DNA from: an uncultured Bacteroidales bacterium
Lineage (GTDB): Bacteria; Bacteroidota; Bacteroidia; Bacteroidales; P3
Direction: 5' to 3'
Length of the DNA stretch: 54,603 nucleotides
NCBI GenBank assembly: GCA_900319865.1
Contig: ONQD01000025.1
Coordinates: 1-54,603, forward strand
Part shown: positions 53,516 to 54,603 of the stretch, in pieces
How positions within the stretch are numbered: position 1 is the stretch's first letter
Layout of the letters: each line of letters starts with the position of its first letter
Notes under the pieces: generated by a model
What the model was told of the DNA's origin: nothing
Seen by the model: the letters and a program-made list of their open reading frames with translations, nothing else
The model's database searches: none
Position numbers and translations under genes: made by a program

Positions 53516-53524
53516 TATTTTTGC
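53516..53524 (+). promoter_or_regulatory. -7 promoter element of the last gene
   Basis: TATTTTTGC is an exact -7 match, 68 bases before the start at 53592; no clear -33 TTG at the usual distance. Confidence 0.6.
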
Positions 53525-53591
53525 AAATCGTTTTTTGTGATACAGTCACAAATACAATACTAACAATACGTCTAATAAATAATAACATGTT

Positions 53592-54170
53592 ATGAGAAAA
53601 ACAAGATTTATTATTTTTGCCATGCTGCTTGCTTTGGGTTGCAACAGCGCCAACGCCCAGATGTTTAACTTTGCAGACAACAACCACCATTTCACTCTTG
53701 GCGTCCAACTCGGCCAAGCCGGTGTCAATACCGACTACAGCGGTTTTGGTTGGGGTATCAGCACATCGTTGTATGGTGTGTATGTAGATTTCCTGTGTGC
53801 AGGTCCAAAGCACCGTAACGACCACCATGTCAATAGTTCACGTCCCAGCGACCACGAGGCTTTTGCCATCAATGTGGGCTATCAGATCCCCGTCACTTCG
53901 TGGTTGCGCATTGCCCCCATCATCGGCTATTGCCAAACCAACTACGGCTATACCGATATGAGCACGGTGCGTATCCATGTGTCCGGCAGATCCCACAGGG
54001 GCAGTATCTACCACGACTACTATCCACAGCAGCGTTTCCACGATTTTAACTATGGTGCCGGCCTTTTCATCCAGCCGTTCAAATACTTTGAAATCTATGG
54101 TGTCTACACCTCCCGCGCCATCTATGGTGGCTTTGCGCTCAACCTCAGCGCTTTCGCCGGCGATAAATAA
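53592..54170 (+). CDS. Small barrel-like secreted protein
   Basis: The 192-residue product has a signal peptide (about 1-22, ending NSANAQ) and a beta-rich mature part with aromatic-rich strands (HHFTLGVQLGQAGVNTDY, FGWGISTSLYGVYVDF, EIYGVYTSRAIYGGFALNLS). It looks like an outer-membrane beta-barrel, perhaps 8 strands, although it ends AFAGDK rather than in an aromatic residue. I do not recognise a family. It is a single gene with its own promoter and terminator, flanked by inverted copies of a dispersed repeat. Confidence 0.75.
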   Translation: MRKTRFIIFAMLLALGCNSANAQMFNFADNNHHFTLGVQLGQAGVNTDYSGFGWGISTSLYGVYVDFLCAGPKHRNDHHVNSSRPSDHEAFAINVGYQIPVTSWLRIAPIIGYCQTNYGYTDMSTVRIHVSGRSHRGSIYHDYYPQQRFHDFNYGAGLFIQPFKYFEIYGVYTSRAIYGGFALNLSAFAGDK

Positions 54171-54193
54171 CATCCGCACCCACATCCCATAAG

Positions 54194-54226
54194 AGGGCGT
54201 CCCGCAAAGGATGCCCTTTTTCTTTA
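54194..54226 (+). terminator. Terminator of the 53592-54170 gene
   Basis: Arms AGGGCGTCC (54194-54202) / GGATGCCCT (54209-54217, one G-T pair) followed by TTTTTCTTT. Confidence 0.8.
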
Positions 54227-54388
54227 TTAATCCCACCGCCTGTCCAGCAGTCTTTCCCCGTCAATTCATACTTGCTGATACTTCCATTAGTCAAGACAAC
54301 AACTGTTTGTCCGATACCTGATCTCGCCACATCCATTGGGATAAGGATAGTTCAGAAATATGGTGGGTTCTATAAATTCTGTATATAT

Positions 54389-54463
54389 GTCGCGTCCCTT
54401 TGGGACGCGGTTCTCAGATGTCTGAATGTCACGGCACTGCGCTTTCAGCTTGTACCGTGTTAT
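54389..54463 (-). repeat. Dispersed structured repeat, copy B (inverted)
   Basis: On the minus strand this reads ATAACACGGTACAAGC, then GCGCAGTGCCGTGACA, then a hairpin GCGTCCC, loop AAA, GGGACGC and GAC. It is the inverted partner of 53173-53283. Its arms CACGG/CCGTG differ from the CACCG/CGGTG arms of copy A by a compensating pair of changes. Confidence 0.75.
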
Positions 54464-54481
54464 GAATAGTCTCACCTCTCG

Positions 54482-54515
54482 TATATTTGCATCGTGAAAT
54501 TATAAGTATCTTTGC
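54482..54515 (+). promoter_or_regulatory. Promoter reading off the right edge
   Basis: TATATTTGC (54482-54490) and TATCTTTGC (54507-54515) are both exact -7 matches; the TTG inside the first lies 18 bases before the second and could serve as its -33 element. Confidence 0.55.
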
Positions 54516-54541
54516 AAAATAAAAATGGTGAAGGCAAGGGT

Positions 54542-54603
54542 GTGGCGACAAGCCAATTCGCCTCAATAGCAGCAAAGCATGCCGTCTCGAAGATAAAGCA
54601 GCC
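54542..54603 (+). CDS. Possible 5' end of a gene cut by the window edge
   Basis: A frame open to the edge could start at GTG 54542, reading VATSQFASIAAKHAVSKIKQ. The ATG at 54525 is in another frame and stops after 14 codons. I cannot name a family from 20 residues, and the start is uncertain. Confidence 0.2.
   Translation, partial: MATSQFASIAAKHAVSKIKQ

Noticed and set aside
53173-54463. Insertion sequence or composite transposon
   Set aside because: The flanking repeats have no transposase and no target duplication that I can see, so I report only a dispersed repeat.

Overview
This window looks like chromosomal DNA from a member of the Bacteroidales, probably an uncultured one from a host-associated or anaerobic setting (inference; no rRNA is present to place it). 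The evidence is: the Bacteroidetes sigma-ABfrB type promoter signature (TAnnTTTGC at -7, often with TTG about 19-22 bases upstream) in front of many genes on both strands; a fused SecDF; a TonB-dependent receptor with a carboxypeptidase-regulatory-like domain; a giant secreted protein with a type IX secretion (T9SS) C-terminal domain next to a PorV/PorQ-like barrel; a DUF4301 protein; and many short lipoproteins and beta-barrel proteins. Most of the window is ordinary housekeeping and envelope genes; I see no prophage, intact insertion sequence, CRISPR array or integrase.

Layout. 1-535 is an intergenic cluster of perfect hairpins. 536-1938: LemA and TPM-domain proteins. 1939-2717: a second hairpin cluster. 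2718-4730 (minus): DUF4301 protein and a small lipoprotein, divergent from 4809-6556 (cyclophilin, pheS) with face-to-face overlapping promoters. Then folB, convergent with radC, which is divergent from secDF (7820-10891). 11360-21096 is a secretion/uptake island: TonB receptor, 1611-residue T9SS cargo and PorV-like protein. It is followed by greA, a copper chaperone/CopA pair in which the ATPase lacks most of its nucleotide-binding domain, and a minus-strand operon of nptA-like, purM and HIT genes. 28465-31388 carries rpsO, pnp and a tRNA-Gly(CCC).

The middle part has a lipoprotein, a short UvrA-like ATPase with an odd GC-rich upstream region, a 33-bp tandem repeat, and a pentapeptide-repeat gene with a broken inverted paralogue beside it. 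36605-42080 is a tight four-gene operon (YitT-like membrane protein, glycosyltransferase, secreted protein, PD40/OmpA protein). Then come an alpha/beta hydrolase, a lipoprotein, gdhA, a PIG-V-like membrane protein, a nucleoside-hydrolase lipoprotein, aroQ and a secreted protein with a C-terminal NADase-type glycan-binding-like domain. 50138-52957 is an ECF sigma factor, a putative membrane-anchored anti-sigma factor and two outer-membrane barrel proteins. The right end holds one small barrel-like gene flanked by inverted copies of a dispersed repeat whose two stems show compensatory changes.

The best candidates for something not well described are the TonB receptor / T9SS cargo / PorV-like trio, the CopA lacking an N domain, the mutually exclusive divergent promoter pair at 4772-4793, and the structured dispersed repeats. 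None of these can be called new without database searches that I could not run.
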